A model generated the notes under the pieces. The model was not told the origin of the DNA. It did no database searches and worked only from the letters and a program-made list of their open reading frames with translations. A program made the translations under genes and the position numbers. From NCBI RefSeq assembly GCF_038003045.1, contig NZ_JBBOOK010000001.1, positions 620,001 to 684,000 of the forward strand: a stretch of 64,000 nt of DNA. The letters are read 5' to 3'. This stretch comes from Sporosarcina sp. FSL W7-1349. Its GTDB lineage: Bacteria; Bacillota; Bacilli; Bacillales_A; Planococcaceae. This document shows, piece by piece, positions 37,824 through 47,341 of this stretch (positions are counted from its first letter, which is position 1; every line of letters begins with the position of its first letter).

Positions 37824-39118
37824 ATGAAGATACAGGGGACAAAAAAGCTGTTGGATGTAATACCGTTTGAAGGGGTTGCGGACAACGGGGAAGAGGGGAA
37901 TCCGCTTTATGCTTGGCATGCCAATTTACTAGTGATTGACCGTCGAAAGACGTTGGTGCTCATGAATGATAGCAACCGATATGTGATTGTGCTGCACGGT
38001 TTGAAGGCGAAGGAATTCAAAAACTTAGAACAGGTCATTCCGGAAGCGATTCGCAAGACGCTGCGGGCGGAGCGGATTCGTGAAGAGGTGATCGACCGTT
38101 ATCTTGAAGAAGCGGGCCCTGTTTCATTTCACAAAACGAAGGACCGTTCGCTTGTTCCCAACTGAACAAGGCATGTGACAATGTTTGGTTTGATTCGCGG
38201 GATTTGGATCCTGCGGCGCTCGTGAATACGGAAGTTTCCAAGCGGGCGAGCCGGTGGTTGGTGGGTGGCGGTAAGATGGGAACAATCCACCCGTATGAGG
38301 AGTTGTACAATGATTTGGCTGCGATGACGGAGGGTGAAATTTTCACTTCGGAAGCCGCTGTTATGAAGGTGTCCATGCCCTTTGAGGGCCTTTCGGTCTG
38401 GCGGCGTGTACTCGTTCCGCTCGATTTGTCATTTGCCGAATTCCATGAAGTGCTCCAAATCCTGTTCGGCTGGCAAAACAGTCATCTTCATGAGTTCTAT
38501 GTGTTCAATCAAACCGAAACGATAGAGCCGCAACCTTACCACTCGCCTTACCATGTCACGGGAGATTACCGGCCAGTACTGAACATTGTCATGGCACAAG
38601 AATTGATGAGTGATTCAAAAGAAGTGGACCAGGCAATTGGAAAGACGACAGTCTTGTCCGATGTAATTCCCAAGTATACTGTACTGAAATACGTGTACGA
38701 TTTCGGTGACAATTGGGTGCATGAAATCGTTGTAGAGAAATTCTTGAAAGACGAGCCGGTGAAATCACCTGTCTGTTTGGACGGCGAGGGCGATGCACCG
38801 CCGGAAGATTGCGGAGGCGAACTGGGCTTCCATGAGTTCCTGGCCATCATGGAAGATCGGTCACATCCCGAACATGACTCGATGAAACAATGGGCGGCGG
38901 GGCAGTTGTATCGTGGATTTGATGGGGACTGGGTGAATTATCGGTTGGGGAAGATGTGAAAAAACTTTCTCACAAGGAATTTTGCACCTTTGGTAAAGCT
39001 AGCGAGAGCACTGGCATCATTCACGTCCGATGGCATAGCGCAACAATTGTTTGTCGATGACATTTTGAAGGTGAATGTCCAAGAACTGATGAAGGCAAAA
39101 GGAAAATATGAGCAATGA
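37824..39118 (+). pseudogene. pRiA4b ORF-3 family gene, broken by a frameshift and an in-frame TGA
   Basis: Frame one (37824-38165) encodes a DUF6933-like N-domain ending KTKDRSLVPN and a stop. Frame two then continues without a break with QLNKACDNVWFDSRDLDP and the pRiA4b ORF-3 domain to TGA at 38957-38959. A single missing base near 38155-38160 rejoins the two into the usual fused architecture. After the TGA the same frame stays open for 52 more codons (KNFLTRNFAPLVKLARALAS onward, to 39118) with coding character. The gene therefore appears inactivated, unless one lesion is a sequencing error. Confidence 0.75.
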
Positions 39119-39377
39119 TTGATTGGAAACTTAAAAGAATCAGCCTGAGGGAAGATGCGGATTACTGTGCGGGGTATGGTTCAGCAAATTTAGTGCACCT
39201 TCAAAAACTTACATGATAACTTGATATCTCGCATTATTTACTTTTTATCGTATTTTATCTTTTTGATTGATTTTTCGAAAATATGCCGTGCACATTCACC
39301 GTTGGAAATTACATATTAAAAATTTATGGGAATTTGACAAGCTAAATGAAATCTACTAGCCCGCAGGAGGAGCAAAC

Positions 39378-40160
39378 ATGTATTTAGAATTGGTTAACAA
39401 CGCACTTTCCACGATGCTGCTGGATAGCATTGGCCATTATCATAAAAGCAAGAAACAAAAAGAATGCTTTGGAATTGTATTTGGAGACATCGGAGAGAAC
39501 TTTACGGGAGAGTATACGTTTCCCGTCGGGAATGTTGTAAAAAAGACATCCACGTCCGTTCAGGCGAATGAAGAGGTGAATGGCGTTATAGCGGACGCCA
39601 AAAAACTAGTTTCCATGAGTGAAGTGGTTGCCTATTACCATAGTCATCCATATGAAGAGATGTTCGATAATTGGGCGGACCCTAGTCTGGCTGATCTCCG
39701 TACAGCCAAGGCGATTGATTCGAACATTGAAATAATAGTTGCGTTGACCAAAAGAAGCAGCGTGGATGCGACAGCAAAGTTGATGTTGAAATACCAGGAT
39801 GAGCCGAAAAGCCGATTTTGGGAAGAGCCGAATGCAACAGAATATAAGGCGGATTATATGGATGAATTAGGACAGTTCATCCATGGCCACTATAAGGATT
39901 ATGATTTTGAAGTGCGGGCCTATAAATGGACGGGCGAGGTGTTGGAAGAACTGTCGCTCTATTCCTCCGAAGTTGAAATGAATAGAGCCCTAGCGGAGGC
40001 GGGGCTTTCCATTGAGAATCTGCCAAAGGAAGCGATGTATTATTTGAAGAAGCTGGAGTACTCGCTGCGTCTGGCAAACAAGGAAAAATATAAAGAGAAG
40101 ATTCCTTATTTAATTGAGAAGATCAGAGCAACCTACCAAGTTGAGGAGCTAAGTCAGTAA
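39378..40160 (+). CDS. JAMM/MPN-like (JAB) domain protein
   Basis: The N-terminal half (about 1-130) looks like an MPN/JAMM metalloprotease: ECFGIVFG early, then AYYHSHPYEEMFDNWADPSL ending in AD. The H-x-H and S-x-x-D elements are present, but the spacing between them is about five residues longer than the usual x10. The C-terminal half (about 140-260) is helical and unassigned. AGGAGGAG precedes the ATG. It is followed 59 bases later by an unknown gene, suggesting a two-gene unit. Substrate unknown; no ubiquitin-like, E1 or E2 partner is nearby. Confidence 0.7.
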   Translation: MYLELVNNALSTMLLDSIGHYHKSKKQKECFGIVFGDIGENFTGEYTFPVGNVVKKTSTSVQANEEVNGVIADAKKLVSMSEVVAYYHSHPYEEMFDNWADPSLADLRTAKAIDSNIEIIVALTKRSSVDATAKLMLKYQDEPKSRFWEEPNATEYKADYMDELGQFIHGHYKDYDFEVRAYKWTGEVLEELSLYSSEVEMNRALAEAGLSIENLPKEAMYYLKKLEYSLRLANKEKYKEKIPYLIEKIRATYQVEELSQ

Positions 40161-40219
40161 CCCGCTCAATGATTCGGGCCGAATCAAATACTGCAAACAA
40201 CAACTTACGAGGTGAAAAA

Positions 40220-40903
40220 ATGACAGGAAGATTATATGAGGTTTTACTCAATATCCACGCGGATTTAGCTGAATTAACAGCAGATATTGAAAGATTGATA
40301 TTCAGTTCACCTCGCGCGGCGATGCAGACGACGAGAACAATGGCTGAAACGTTGGCAGGGCATGTAGCAGAAATGGAGAACATTGAAAGTAGAGAGCTTA
40401 ACTTCGCGGAACTGCTAATGAAGTTGAAAGCGGAAGGAATTTTGACACCATCCGCAGATCAGGCATTTCAATTTGTCCGTAGGAATGGCAATATTGCAAG
40501 TCATGATGGGACCCGGAAAATGCTAATTCTCGAAGCGCTGACCTGCTGGGAATACCAACATTTGATACTAGCCTGGTATATCGAGACATACGCCTCACCT
40601 AATATCAATATGCCGTCTAATGTTGAGCCGGCACCTCCGCAGAAAGAGGAAGAGACTGCCGCCATTATTCAGCACATTCAGGAACTAATGGAGCGCTTAG
40701 GAAAGAAAGGAAATGCGGGAAGCCGTCCAAGCATGCCTTCGGACACGGTGCGTGAAATCTGTTACAGAGACCGTTGTGTTAGCGTTCCTTATTTTTTGCG
40801 GGATGCCTTTCTATTACCCCAGCGTTTTCCGAAATCAGTAACATTCTTAATCCGATTAAATGGCGAGCAACAGGCGCGTCTCATGAGTGAGCTACCTTAT
40901 TAA
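40220..40903 (+). CDS. Unknown protein with DUF4145-like N-domain, probably truncated
   Basis: The 227 residues contain a helical N-domain resembling DUF4145 (ARAAMQTTRTMAETLAGHV-like helix, then QAFQFVRRNGNIASHDG), a linker rich in Pro/Glu (about 140-160) and a C-terminal part I do not recognise. ATG 40220 follows ACGAGGTG; a longer frame to 40169 has no ribosome site. The stop TAA at 40901 interrupts a frame that continues in phase to 41053. It lies just after the JAMM-like gene. Confidence 0.65.
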   Translation: MTGRLYEVLLNIHADLAELTADIERLIFSSPRAAMQTTRTMAETLAGHVAEMENIESRELNFAELLMKLKAEGILTPSADQAFQFVRRNGNIASHDGTRKMLILEALTCWEYQHLILAWYIETYASPNINMPSNVEPAPPQKEEETAAIIQHIQELMERLGKKGNAGSRPSMPSDTVREICYRDRCVSVPYFLRDAFLLPQRFPKSVTFLIRLNGEQQARLMSELPY

Positions 40904-41053
40904 TTAGAAGGCCTCCATAAACATGTAAAGCGTTTCAAAGAAGCGAACGATGAGCAATTTTTCGAGGAGCTGTGCCAATTTATTCAAGAAGAAACCGTAC
41001 GGAAAGCACTGATAGAACAGCACACCGGGGAAACAGTACTGGGCTCTCATTGA
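40904..41053 (+). other. In-frame coding continuation after the TAA stop
   Basis: Directly after TAA 40901-40903 the same frame encodes 49 residues (starting LEGLHKHVKRFKEANDEQFF and ending with TGA at 41051-41053) with ordinary amphipathic helical composition. The simplest reading is that a tyrosine codon became TAA and cut the C-terminus off the preceding protein. A dispersed-repeat fragment (CTGGCACC) begins at the end. Confidence 0.6.
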
Positions 41054-41106
41054 ACCTGGCACCCTTCACTAATAGATCCTGGCGTCTTTAAGCAATTGCA
41101 ACCGCA

Positions 41107-41601
41107 TTAAGCTCTATATTTGATAGCTAATCCTTTTAAAAAGTTCCTGGCGTATCGATCCAGGCACGGTTTATAATTCTTATGCCCTTCTCTTCTCAGT
41201 ACAGCGCTTAGCTCGCCTTTTGAGATGGTGACCCCTGCCTCTTCAAGAATTTCGAGCATATCCTCACTTGTTAACGCGAGCGCTATTTTCACTTTCTTCA
41301 GTAGGATGTTATTGACATTATCATTCGTTAAGTCAGTTGCTGCTGGACCTTCAGGTTGACCCGGCTTCGGATCCTGTTTTCCTCTTTTATAGATAATCAA
41401 GCCATTTAAAAACGCATCCAGCATTCGATTCGTACACTTCATTTGCACTTCATCTTCATTGTCCTCAGTCGACTTTGTCAACAGTTGCGGTACCTCTTCT
41501 TTTGTCACTTCAATGCCGCCGAGTTTAAAAATGACCACCATCTCAGTGTTCGTGAAATCCAAAGCATAGCGTAATCGAATCAATCGATCGTTATTATTCA
41601 T
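41107..41601 (-). CDS. DUF1456 family protein (YehS-like)
   Basis: This 164-residue protein has two tandem DUF1456 repeats (LRYALDFTNTEMVVIFKLGG and VKIALALTSEDMLEILEEAG, each followed by a helical segment). The family is widespread and uncharacterised. GAGGAGG precedes the ATG on the minus strand. Confidence 0.9.
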   Translation of the reverse strand: MNNNDRLIRLRYALDFTNTEMVVIFKLGGIEVTKEEVPQLLTKSTEDNEDEVQMKCTNRMLDAFLNGLIIYKRGKQDPKPGQPEGPAATDLTNDNVNNILLKKVKIALALTSEDMLEILEEAGVTISKGELSAVLRREGHKNYKPCLDRYARNFLKGLAIKYRA

Positions 41602-41816
41602 TTGAAGACCTCCTCTGTAGCGTATTTTAGTACAACATAACTCAATACTGATGAGTCCGTTCTCTTTTAGGTACTATATCATGAATAGCTGCGCATTGAA
41701 TCCGATTGGTATTGGTTTTAAAGGATGCGTATCGTGATAATTATCTACGAATCTGTAAGATCGATAGAATTTATGTATACTTAATAAACAGTACGCAGAA
41801 TAGACAGGTGAAAATG

Positions 41817-42497
41817 ATGGAGGAAAAAAAGAGGATTTTAATTATCGAAGATGATCCGGAGATCAATAAGCTGCTGCGGATCATGCTGACGGATAAGCCG
41901 GTTGAAACTGTGCAGGCGTATTCAGGGACGGAAGGGCTGCTGCAGCTGCAGATGGACCGGTTCGATCTGATTTTGTTGGATTTAATGCTTCCGGGCAAAA
42001 GCGGCGAGGAGCTGATTGGGGAGATTCGCAAGGAGAGTGCGATTCCGATTATCGTCATTTCGGCGAAAACGGATGTGGATGATAAAGTAAGCGTCCTGAA
42101 GATCGGTGCGGACGATTATATTACGAAGCCGTTCCATCAGCAAGAAGTGGCGGCGAGGGTGGAAGTGCAGTTGAGGAAAGCAGGTCCGTCATCACAAAAG
42201 TCGGTGGAACTCGTATGGCGGGACTTGCAGCTGCATACGGAAAAGAGGTCCGTTTGCCTGTCGGGCCGCCTGCTGCAAATGACGAATGCCGAGTTTGACA
42301 TCCTGTTTTTATTAATGCGTCAGCCGGAGCGCGCCTTTTCGAAAAGGGAGATCTATGAAAGCATTTGGAAAGACACGTATTATGGCGACGACAACACGAT
42401 CAGCGTGCATATTTCGAACCTGCGCCGGAAAATGGCCGAACACACTTCCGAGGAATACATAAAAACCGTTTGGGGCGTCGGCTTCATGCTCGTGTAG
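41817..42497 (+). CDS. OmpR-family response regulator
   Basis: The 226-residue regulator has a receiver domain (ILIIEDDPEINK, phospho-acceptor in DLILLDLMLPG, lysine in YITKPF) and a winged-helix domain (about 125-224). ATG 41817 follows AGGTGA; the ORF upstream to 41706 is chance. It is the first of a response regulator-ABC ATPase-permease-kinase set like those controlling peptide-antibiotic resistance transporters. Confidence 0.94.
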   Translation: MEEKKRILIIEDDPEINKLLRIMLTDKPVETVQAYSGTEGLLQLQMDRFDLILLDLMLPGKSGEELIGEIRKESAIPIIVISAKTDVDDKVSVLKIGADDYITKPFHQQEVAARVEVQLRKAGPSSQKSVELVWRDLQLHTEKRSVCLSGRLLQMTNAEFDILFLLMRQPERAFSKREIYESIWKDTYYGDDNTISVHISNLRRKMAEHTSEEYIKTVWGVGFMLV

Positions 42498-42594
42498 GGC
42501 ATCTTTAAGAATTCTTTATGATTTGCTTACAGGATGTTAAAGGGGTCTGCGCTACCATATAGGTACCAACTACTTTTGAAAAGGGGTTACTCAT

Positions 42595-43509
42595 ATGGAG
42601 ACGGTCATTCGAACAGCGCAGCTGACGAAAAGTTTCAAAGGGACGAATGTGATCAAACCGCTCGACTTCACGTTGTATAAGGGAGAGATTTGTGCACTGA
42701 TCGGCCAGAACGGGGCAGGGAAATCGACGATCTTTAAAATGCTGTCGGGCCAGCTGATCCCGACGTCGGGCGAAATCCGGTTATTCGGGAAGATTGGACA
42801 GGACATGGCGGATGCGAGGCAGCGCATGGGGTTCTTGATTGAGACGCCAGCTTTCTTTGCCGACTTCACAGCCGAGCAGAATTTGAAATACTATGCACTT
42901 CAGCGGGGCATCGTGGAAAAGAACCGAATTGCCGAGGTGTTGGCGATCGTCGGGTTGGCCAATGAGAAGAGGAAGCGGTTCAAAGAGTATTCAATGGGGA
43001 TGAAGCAGCGATTGGGCCTCGCCCTCTGTCTGCTCAGCAGTCCGGACTGCTTAGTGCTGGATGAGCCGATAAATGGTCTGGACGCGGAAGGCATTCGCGA
43101 AATCCGCAACTTGCTGATCAGGTTGAATGAAGAGAAGCAGATTACGATATTCATTTCAAGCCATATTCTGACCGAATTGCATTTATTGGCGACCCGGTTT
43201 GTATTTCTGAAGGACGGCGCAGTTGTGGAAGATATCACGAAAGAGGCACTGCAGGAGAAAAGCCGGAAACAGCTGATCGTGACGGTGGATGATGCGGCAA
43301 AAGCGGTACGCCTGTTGGAACAGAACTATTCTGCGATTTCCTATAAGGTGATGCCGAATCAAGTGATCGCCATTCATGGTCACATTGAGAACAGCGGGGA
43401 GATCAACCGCTTGTTTACGATGAACGGCGTGACTGTCATGGAATTTCGCGCGGAGGCTCGGAACTTGGAAGAATACTTTTTAGAGTTGGTCGGGGGTGCA
43501 GCGATATGA
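42595..43509 (+). CDS. ABC transporter ATP-binding protein (bacitracin/lantibiotic-immunity type)
   Basis: This 304-residue ATPase has Walker A GQNGAGKST, Q-loop, signature YSMGMKQRLGLAL and Walker B CLVLDEPINGLD. After about residue 215 it carries the BcrA-type C-terminal extension. The gene overlaps the permease by four bases (ATGA). The 97 bases upstream are AT-rich and likely hold the promoter recognised by the response regulator, though I could not define a site. Confidence 0.94.
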   Translation: METVIRTAQLTKSFKGTNVIKPLDFTLYKGEICALIGQNGAGKSTIFKMLSGQLIPTSGEIRLFGKIGQDMADARQRMGFLIETPAFFADFTAEQNLKYYALQRGIVEKNRIAEVLAIVGLANEKRKRFKEYSMGMKQRLGLALCLLSSPDCLVLDEPINGLDAEGIREIRNLLIRLNEEKQITIFISSHILTELHLLATRFVFLKDGAVVEDITKEALQEKSRKQLIVTVDDAAKAVRLLEQNYSAISYKVMPNQVIAIHGHIENSGEINRLFTMNGVTVMEFRAEARNLEEYFLELVGGAAI

Positions 43510-44254
43510 TCAATTATTTGAAGAGTGAACAGTACAGGCTGCTGTGGAAAAAATCATTACATTTGACGAGTCTTGTCTGCCTTCTGCTCATCAGTGCGGC
43601 CGGAGCGGTGCTCGCTTATTTCGGAAAGTCTGACCCTTCCTTCCCTTACGCCACGTCCACATTCTATTATTCGAATGTGCTCGGCAGTGCAGGGCTCATC
43701 ATTTTGATAGCGTTCATCGTCAATATCAGCTTGACCGGCAAAGATACGTCCGTGCTGAAGAACACGATTTCGTTCGGGATTACGAGGATGACGGTATACT
43801 GGTCCAAACTGATTCTCACTTTCGGCTATTTCCTGCTCCTCAGCATTATCGGTCTCTGTCTCTTGATCGGCATTGGGGAAACCGTCCTGCCGACTGAAAG
43901 CGGATCGGTCAGAATCTGATGACAGCTGTGGTGAACATGGTGCCGATCATTCTCAGCGCGTTTCTGCTGATTCATACGCTGAAGCTGTTGAAGATAGGTG
44001 AAGTGTATATTTTGGTGATCCTGCTCGGCATATATGGCTTTGCCGGCAACCTTCTATGGGTGTTATCGAAGAAGTTTGCATTCTTTAAAAAGCTGTATGA
44101 GTATGCGCCCGATACACTCATGAGCCGGAATCTGATGGAATTCATAGATAAGACGGCGCATATCGGCTTCCCGTACTATCTGACGGGCGGGTTGTTGGCG
44201 GCAGCAGCGATCGTCATTGGGATTCTGCAGTTCTCGAAAAAACCAATTGACTGA
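43506..44254 (+). pseudogene. ABC transporter permease split by a frameshift
   Basis: The first frame (43506-43919, 137 residues) holds about three membrane helices and ends at TGA. A second frame (43919-44254, 111 residues) holds three more and begins at an ATG overlapping that stop (TGATG). Together they make one six-helix permease of about 248 residues, the usual size for partners of BcrA-type ATPases. The second frame is open from 43898 on, so a one-base loss between 43898 and 43916 explains the break. Coupled translation of two half-permeases is possible but less likely. Confidence 0.7.
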
Positions 44255-44270
44255 GGAAGGATGAAAACAT

Positions 44271-45182
44271 ATGGGCAGCTGGCTGATCATCGCAATCTTA
44301 ACAGGGCTCCTGCTCATCCTATTTGCCTCCTATCTGCTATTGCGCTACGACATCCGCATGATGACGAAACAGCTTGACGGGATTATCGAAAACTTCGGGA
44401 CGAATGAAATCGTACGGACGAGCACGCATAACCGAAGCTTGTCCAAATTCGCTGCCAACATCAACAAACTTATCTCCGTGTTCAAACAAGATCAGCAGCG
44501 GGGGATTGCCCGGGAAGTAAATTTGAAACAGGAGATCACGAACATTTCGCATGACTTCCGTACGCCTTTGACATCGATGAAAGGATTTTCGGAACTGCTG
44601 TCAGATCCTTCCTTGACGGAAAGTGAAAAGAAGGAATACTTGGCGGTTGTCCAGAAGAAAATCGATCATTTGATTAACATCGTGGACCTGTTTTATGAAT
44701 TGTCGCAGCTGAATTCATCGGACCAGCATATGTTGATCGAGAAAGTGGATTTGAATCAAACCGTCATCGATGTCCTCCTCTCGTTCTATGATGAGTTTGA
44801 GAAGAAGCAATTAGAGGTTCATTTCGAGGAAAGCACGGTTCCTCCCATTTTGGCGGATCAAAAAGCCGTGAGCCGGATCGTCGCCAATATCATCCAGAAT
44901 GCCCTCTCCTACAGTAAAAGCACGGTGACGATCCGACTGACGGAAGAAGGGGGCTATATCCGCCTGCACGTGACAAATGATTTCGAATCCATCGATGCTG
45001 CGCAGGTCGAACGGATTTTCGACAGGACGTTCAGGATGGATGGCAGCCGAGCGGACGGGCAGCTCGGACTCGGCTTGCATATCGTCCGGCAGCTCATCGG
45101 GAATTTAGGCGGGCAGGCGGTTGCTGACGTGGATGGCGATACATTCACCTTGGAGGTTTCATTCAGAAAATGGGGATCGTAG
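44271..45182 (+). CDS. Sensor histidine kinase
   Basis: This 303-residue kinase has a single N-terminal membrane helix (about 4-24) and almost no extracellular part. The H-box is NISHDFRTPLTS, the N-box RIVANIIQNALSYS and the G-box GLGLHIVRQL. Kinases of this compact form usually sense through their partner ABC transporter, which here may be broken. It is 16 bases after the permease and pairs with the response regulator at 41817. Confidence 0.93.
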   Translation: MGSWLIIAILTGLLLILFASYLLLRYDIRMMTKQLDGIIENFGTNEIVRTSTHNRSLSKFAANINKLISVFKQDQQRGIAREVNLKQEITNISHDFRTPLTSMKGFSELLSDPSLTESEKKEYLAVVQKKIDHLINIVDLFYELSQLNSSDQHMLIEKVDLNQTVIDVLLSFYDEFEKKQLEVHFEESTVPPILADQKAVSRIVANIIQNALSYSKSTVTIRLTEEGGYIRLHVTNDFESIDAAQVERIFDRTFRMDGSRADGQLGLGLHIVRQLIGNLGGQAVADVDGDTFTLEVSFRKWGS

Positions 45183-45281
45183 AAGACAGCGGAATTCCAC
45201 TGGAACCTTAAGCCGACTTCAGAAAATGATTTCATCTTTGGCTATACGTTGCCGCTTGTGCCGATGGCCATCGCACCGGGT

Positions 45282-45524
45282 TTACCGCTTTTTCTTTCTC
45301 TCTTTATATAACGTCCAGATGATGAAAAGGACGATGGCGGTGATGATGGTATAAACGAACAGTTGTGCAGTTAACGCAACAGTTGGTTGAACGGGATTAT
45401 GCTGAGGGAGAAACTGGTTACTGTGAATCTTTTGCGTGGAATGGCCTGCAAGTAAAAATCCGGATCGTCGGCTCGATTGTGAACGTATACGCATTTCCGG
45501 GTTATGATCATTGACCGGAAGCAT
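45282..45524 (-). CDS. Possible small membrane protein
   Basis: This 80-codon frame has one strong C-terminal helix (QLFVYTIITAIVLFIIWTLY) and a basic end KERKKKR, a plausible membrane topology. No Shine-Dalgarno precedes the ATG and the N-terminal half looks non-coding, so the true start may be further in or the frame may be spurious. Confidence 0.3.
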   Translation of the reverse strand: MLPVNDHNPEMRIRSQSSRRSGFLLAGHSTQKIHSNQFLPQHNPVQPTVALTAQLFVYTIITAIVLFIIWTLYKERKKKR

Positions 45525-45527
45525 TGA

Positions 45528-45567
45528 AAAGCGCCAGACACCTGTTCAAACGGGTGTCTGGCGCTTT
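45528..45567. terminator. 15-bp perfect hairpin
   Basis: The arms 45528-45542 and 45553-45567 (AAAGCGCCAGACACC and complement) are perfectly paired with a 10-base loop. A residues on the left and only three T on the right allow weak bidirectional termination. Confidence 0.6.
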
Positions 45568-45809
45568 GCGTTTGCCAAGTAACCTATTTTACTTATTTTG
45601 TAGTCTCTTGTTTCATCTGCCCGTGCATGAAACAAATCGGTTTATTAAAATAAAACGTTGTTATTTCACATAGGCAAACGGCAATGTGTTTAGACTGCCG
45701 TTCGAACGGGTAATATTAACTGCTAACTAGGTAACCACAATCATCGACCGGTAAACTAAATGGAAACCGAGGAACTTGAAAGCAGGAATAGTTGGAAAGG
45801 GGAATTTTT

Positions 45810-47282
45810 TTGCATATCACTAGGGTATTTTGGTACGCAGTCGTAATTTGTATAGCGATTGTACTATGGGGTTCTCTTGCCCCAGATCAGTTAAACGATT
45901 TGACTGTAGTAGCGACATCATTTATTTATGATCATTTTGGATGGTTTTACATTTTTGTAATTGTTGCGATGATCGGCTTTTGTATATATATGATGTTTTC
46001 TCGTTTTGGCAAGGTGAAATTAGGAAAGGAAAATGATACGCCTGATTTTAGTTTGCTTGCCTGGTTTGCCATGTTGTTCAGCGCGGGTATGGGCATCGGG
46101 CTCATGTTCTTTACAACAGCAGAAACCATTTCACATGCTTTCATCAATTCGCCGAATGCAACGCCAGGATCTGATCAGGCAATTATCGAATCTCTACAGT
46201 ATGCGATGTTCCACTGGGGCCTTCATGGCTGGGGGCTATATAGCATTGTAGCACTGGTACTGGCTTACTTTAAATTTCGCGTGGGCGCTCCTGGATTGAT
46301 CAGCGCTACGCTTGAGCCGTTATTTGGCAAGAAAATCATGCGAGGTACAGTGGGGCATATTGTGGATACGCTGGCGATCTTTGCGACTGTCGTGGGTGTT
46401 GCATCCACGCTTGGATTCGGATCAGCGCAAATAAATAGCGGCTTGACGTATTTGTTTGACGCTCCTAAAACATTCTGGTTTCAAATGATCATTCTAGTGA
46501 TCGCGACGATATTATTTATTTTATCCGCATGGTCTGGGATTGGAAGGGGCATAAAATACTTAAGCACCATCAATATTGTAGTAGCATTTATCCTGTTAAT
46601 TCTCTTGTTTATTGTTGGTCCGTCCATGTACATTTTAAACCTTTTTACAACTTCCATTGGTAAATATGCAGGGAATTTCATTGAGATGAGTTTTGAACTG
46701 AAACCGTTGAATGAAGAACAGCGCCAATGGATCAATGATTGGACGATATTTTATTGGGCATGGTGGATTTCGTGGGCGCCATTTGTAGGGATGTTCATCG
46801 CGCGTGTTTCCAAAGGCCGGACAATTAGAGAGTTTGTTGCGGGCGTACTACTTGCCCCAACCCTTGTCACATTCATCTTCTTTGCTGTGTTTGGCGGATC
46901 AGCATTATACTTAGAGCAAAATGGGCTTGCCAAGCTGTCCGCATTGGTTACAGAAACGGTGACATTCGGCATGTATGAGCATTATCCACTTGGAACCGTC
47001 CTGTCCTTCATTACCATATTTGTCATTGCGATATTTTTTATAACGTCTGCGGATTCTGCAACATTTGTACTTGGCATGTTCAGTACGGGTGGACAATTGA
47101 ATCCTTCCAACGTTGTGAAAATTGTGTGGGGACTTGCCTTAGCGGCGATGGCCGCCATTGTCCTGTATTCCGGCGGCATTAAAGGCTTTCAAAACATGCT
47201 TATCATATCGGCGTTGCCACTCTCCCTTATTGTCGTTTTCATGGTCGTATCCTTTTATAAGGTCATCCAGCAAAAAGAGTGA
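45810..47282 (+). CDS. BCCT family betaine/carnitine/choline transporter
   Basis: The 490-residue protein has 12 predicted helices. Family marks are the glycine-rich MLFSAGMGIGLMFFTTAET (residues about 85-105) and the substrate-box region YWAWWISWAPFVGMFIARVS. It probably imports glycine betaine or a related osmolyte by sodium symport, like OpuD. TTG 45810 follows AAAGGGGAA; a TTG at 45792 overlaps that site. Confidence 0.93.
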   Translation: MHITRVFWYAVVICIAIVLWGSLAPDQLNDLTVVATSFIYDHFGWFYIFVIVAMIGFCIYMMFSRFGKVKLGKENDTPDFSLLAWFAMLFSAGMGIGLMFFTTAETISHAFINSPNATPGSDQAIIESLQYAMFHWGLHGWGLYSIVALVLAYFKFRVGAPGLISATLEPLFGKKIMRGTVGHIVDTLAIFATVVGVASTLGFGSAQINSGLTYLFDAPKTFWFQMIILVIATILFILSAWSGIGRGIKYLSTINIVVAFILLILLFIVGPSMYILNLFTTSIGKYAGNFIEMSFELKPLNEEQRQWINDWTIFYWAWWISWAPFVGMFIARVSKGRTIREFVAGVLLAPTLVTFIFFAVFGGSALYLEQNGLAKLSALVTETVTFGMYEHYPLGTVLSFITIFVIAIFFITSADSATFVLGMFSTGGQLNPSNVVKIVWGLALAAMAAIVLYSGGIKGFQNMLIISALPLSLIVVFMVVSFYKVIQQKE

Positions 47283-47341
47283 TGAGATAACATGGGTATG
47301 AAAGATGACAACAAGAAAAAAAATTATAAGGCGGGATCGTA

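Noticed and set aside
39115..39216. 33-codon ORF starting at an ATGA overlap after the pRiA4b remnant
   Set aside because: The overlap looks like an operon junction, but the product is short, without motif, and follows a pseudogene.
45195..45307. Short plus-strand frame with a hydrophobic end after the histidine kinase
   Set aside because: It has no start or ribosome site and opposes the small minus-strand frame; there is too little to support either.
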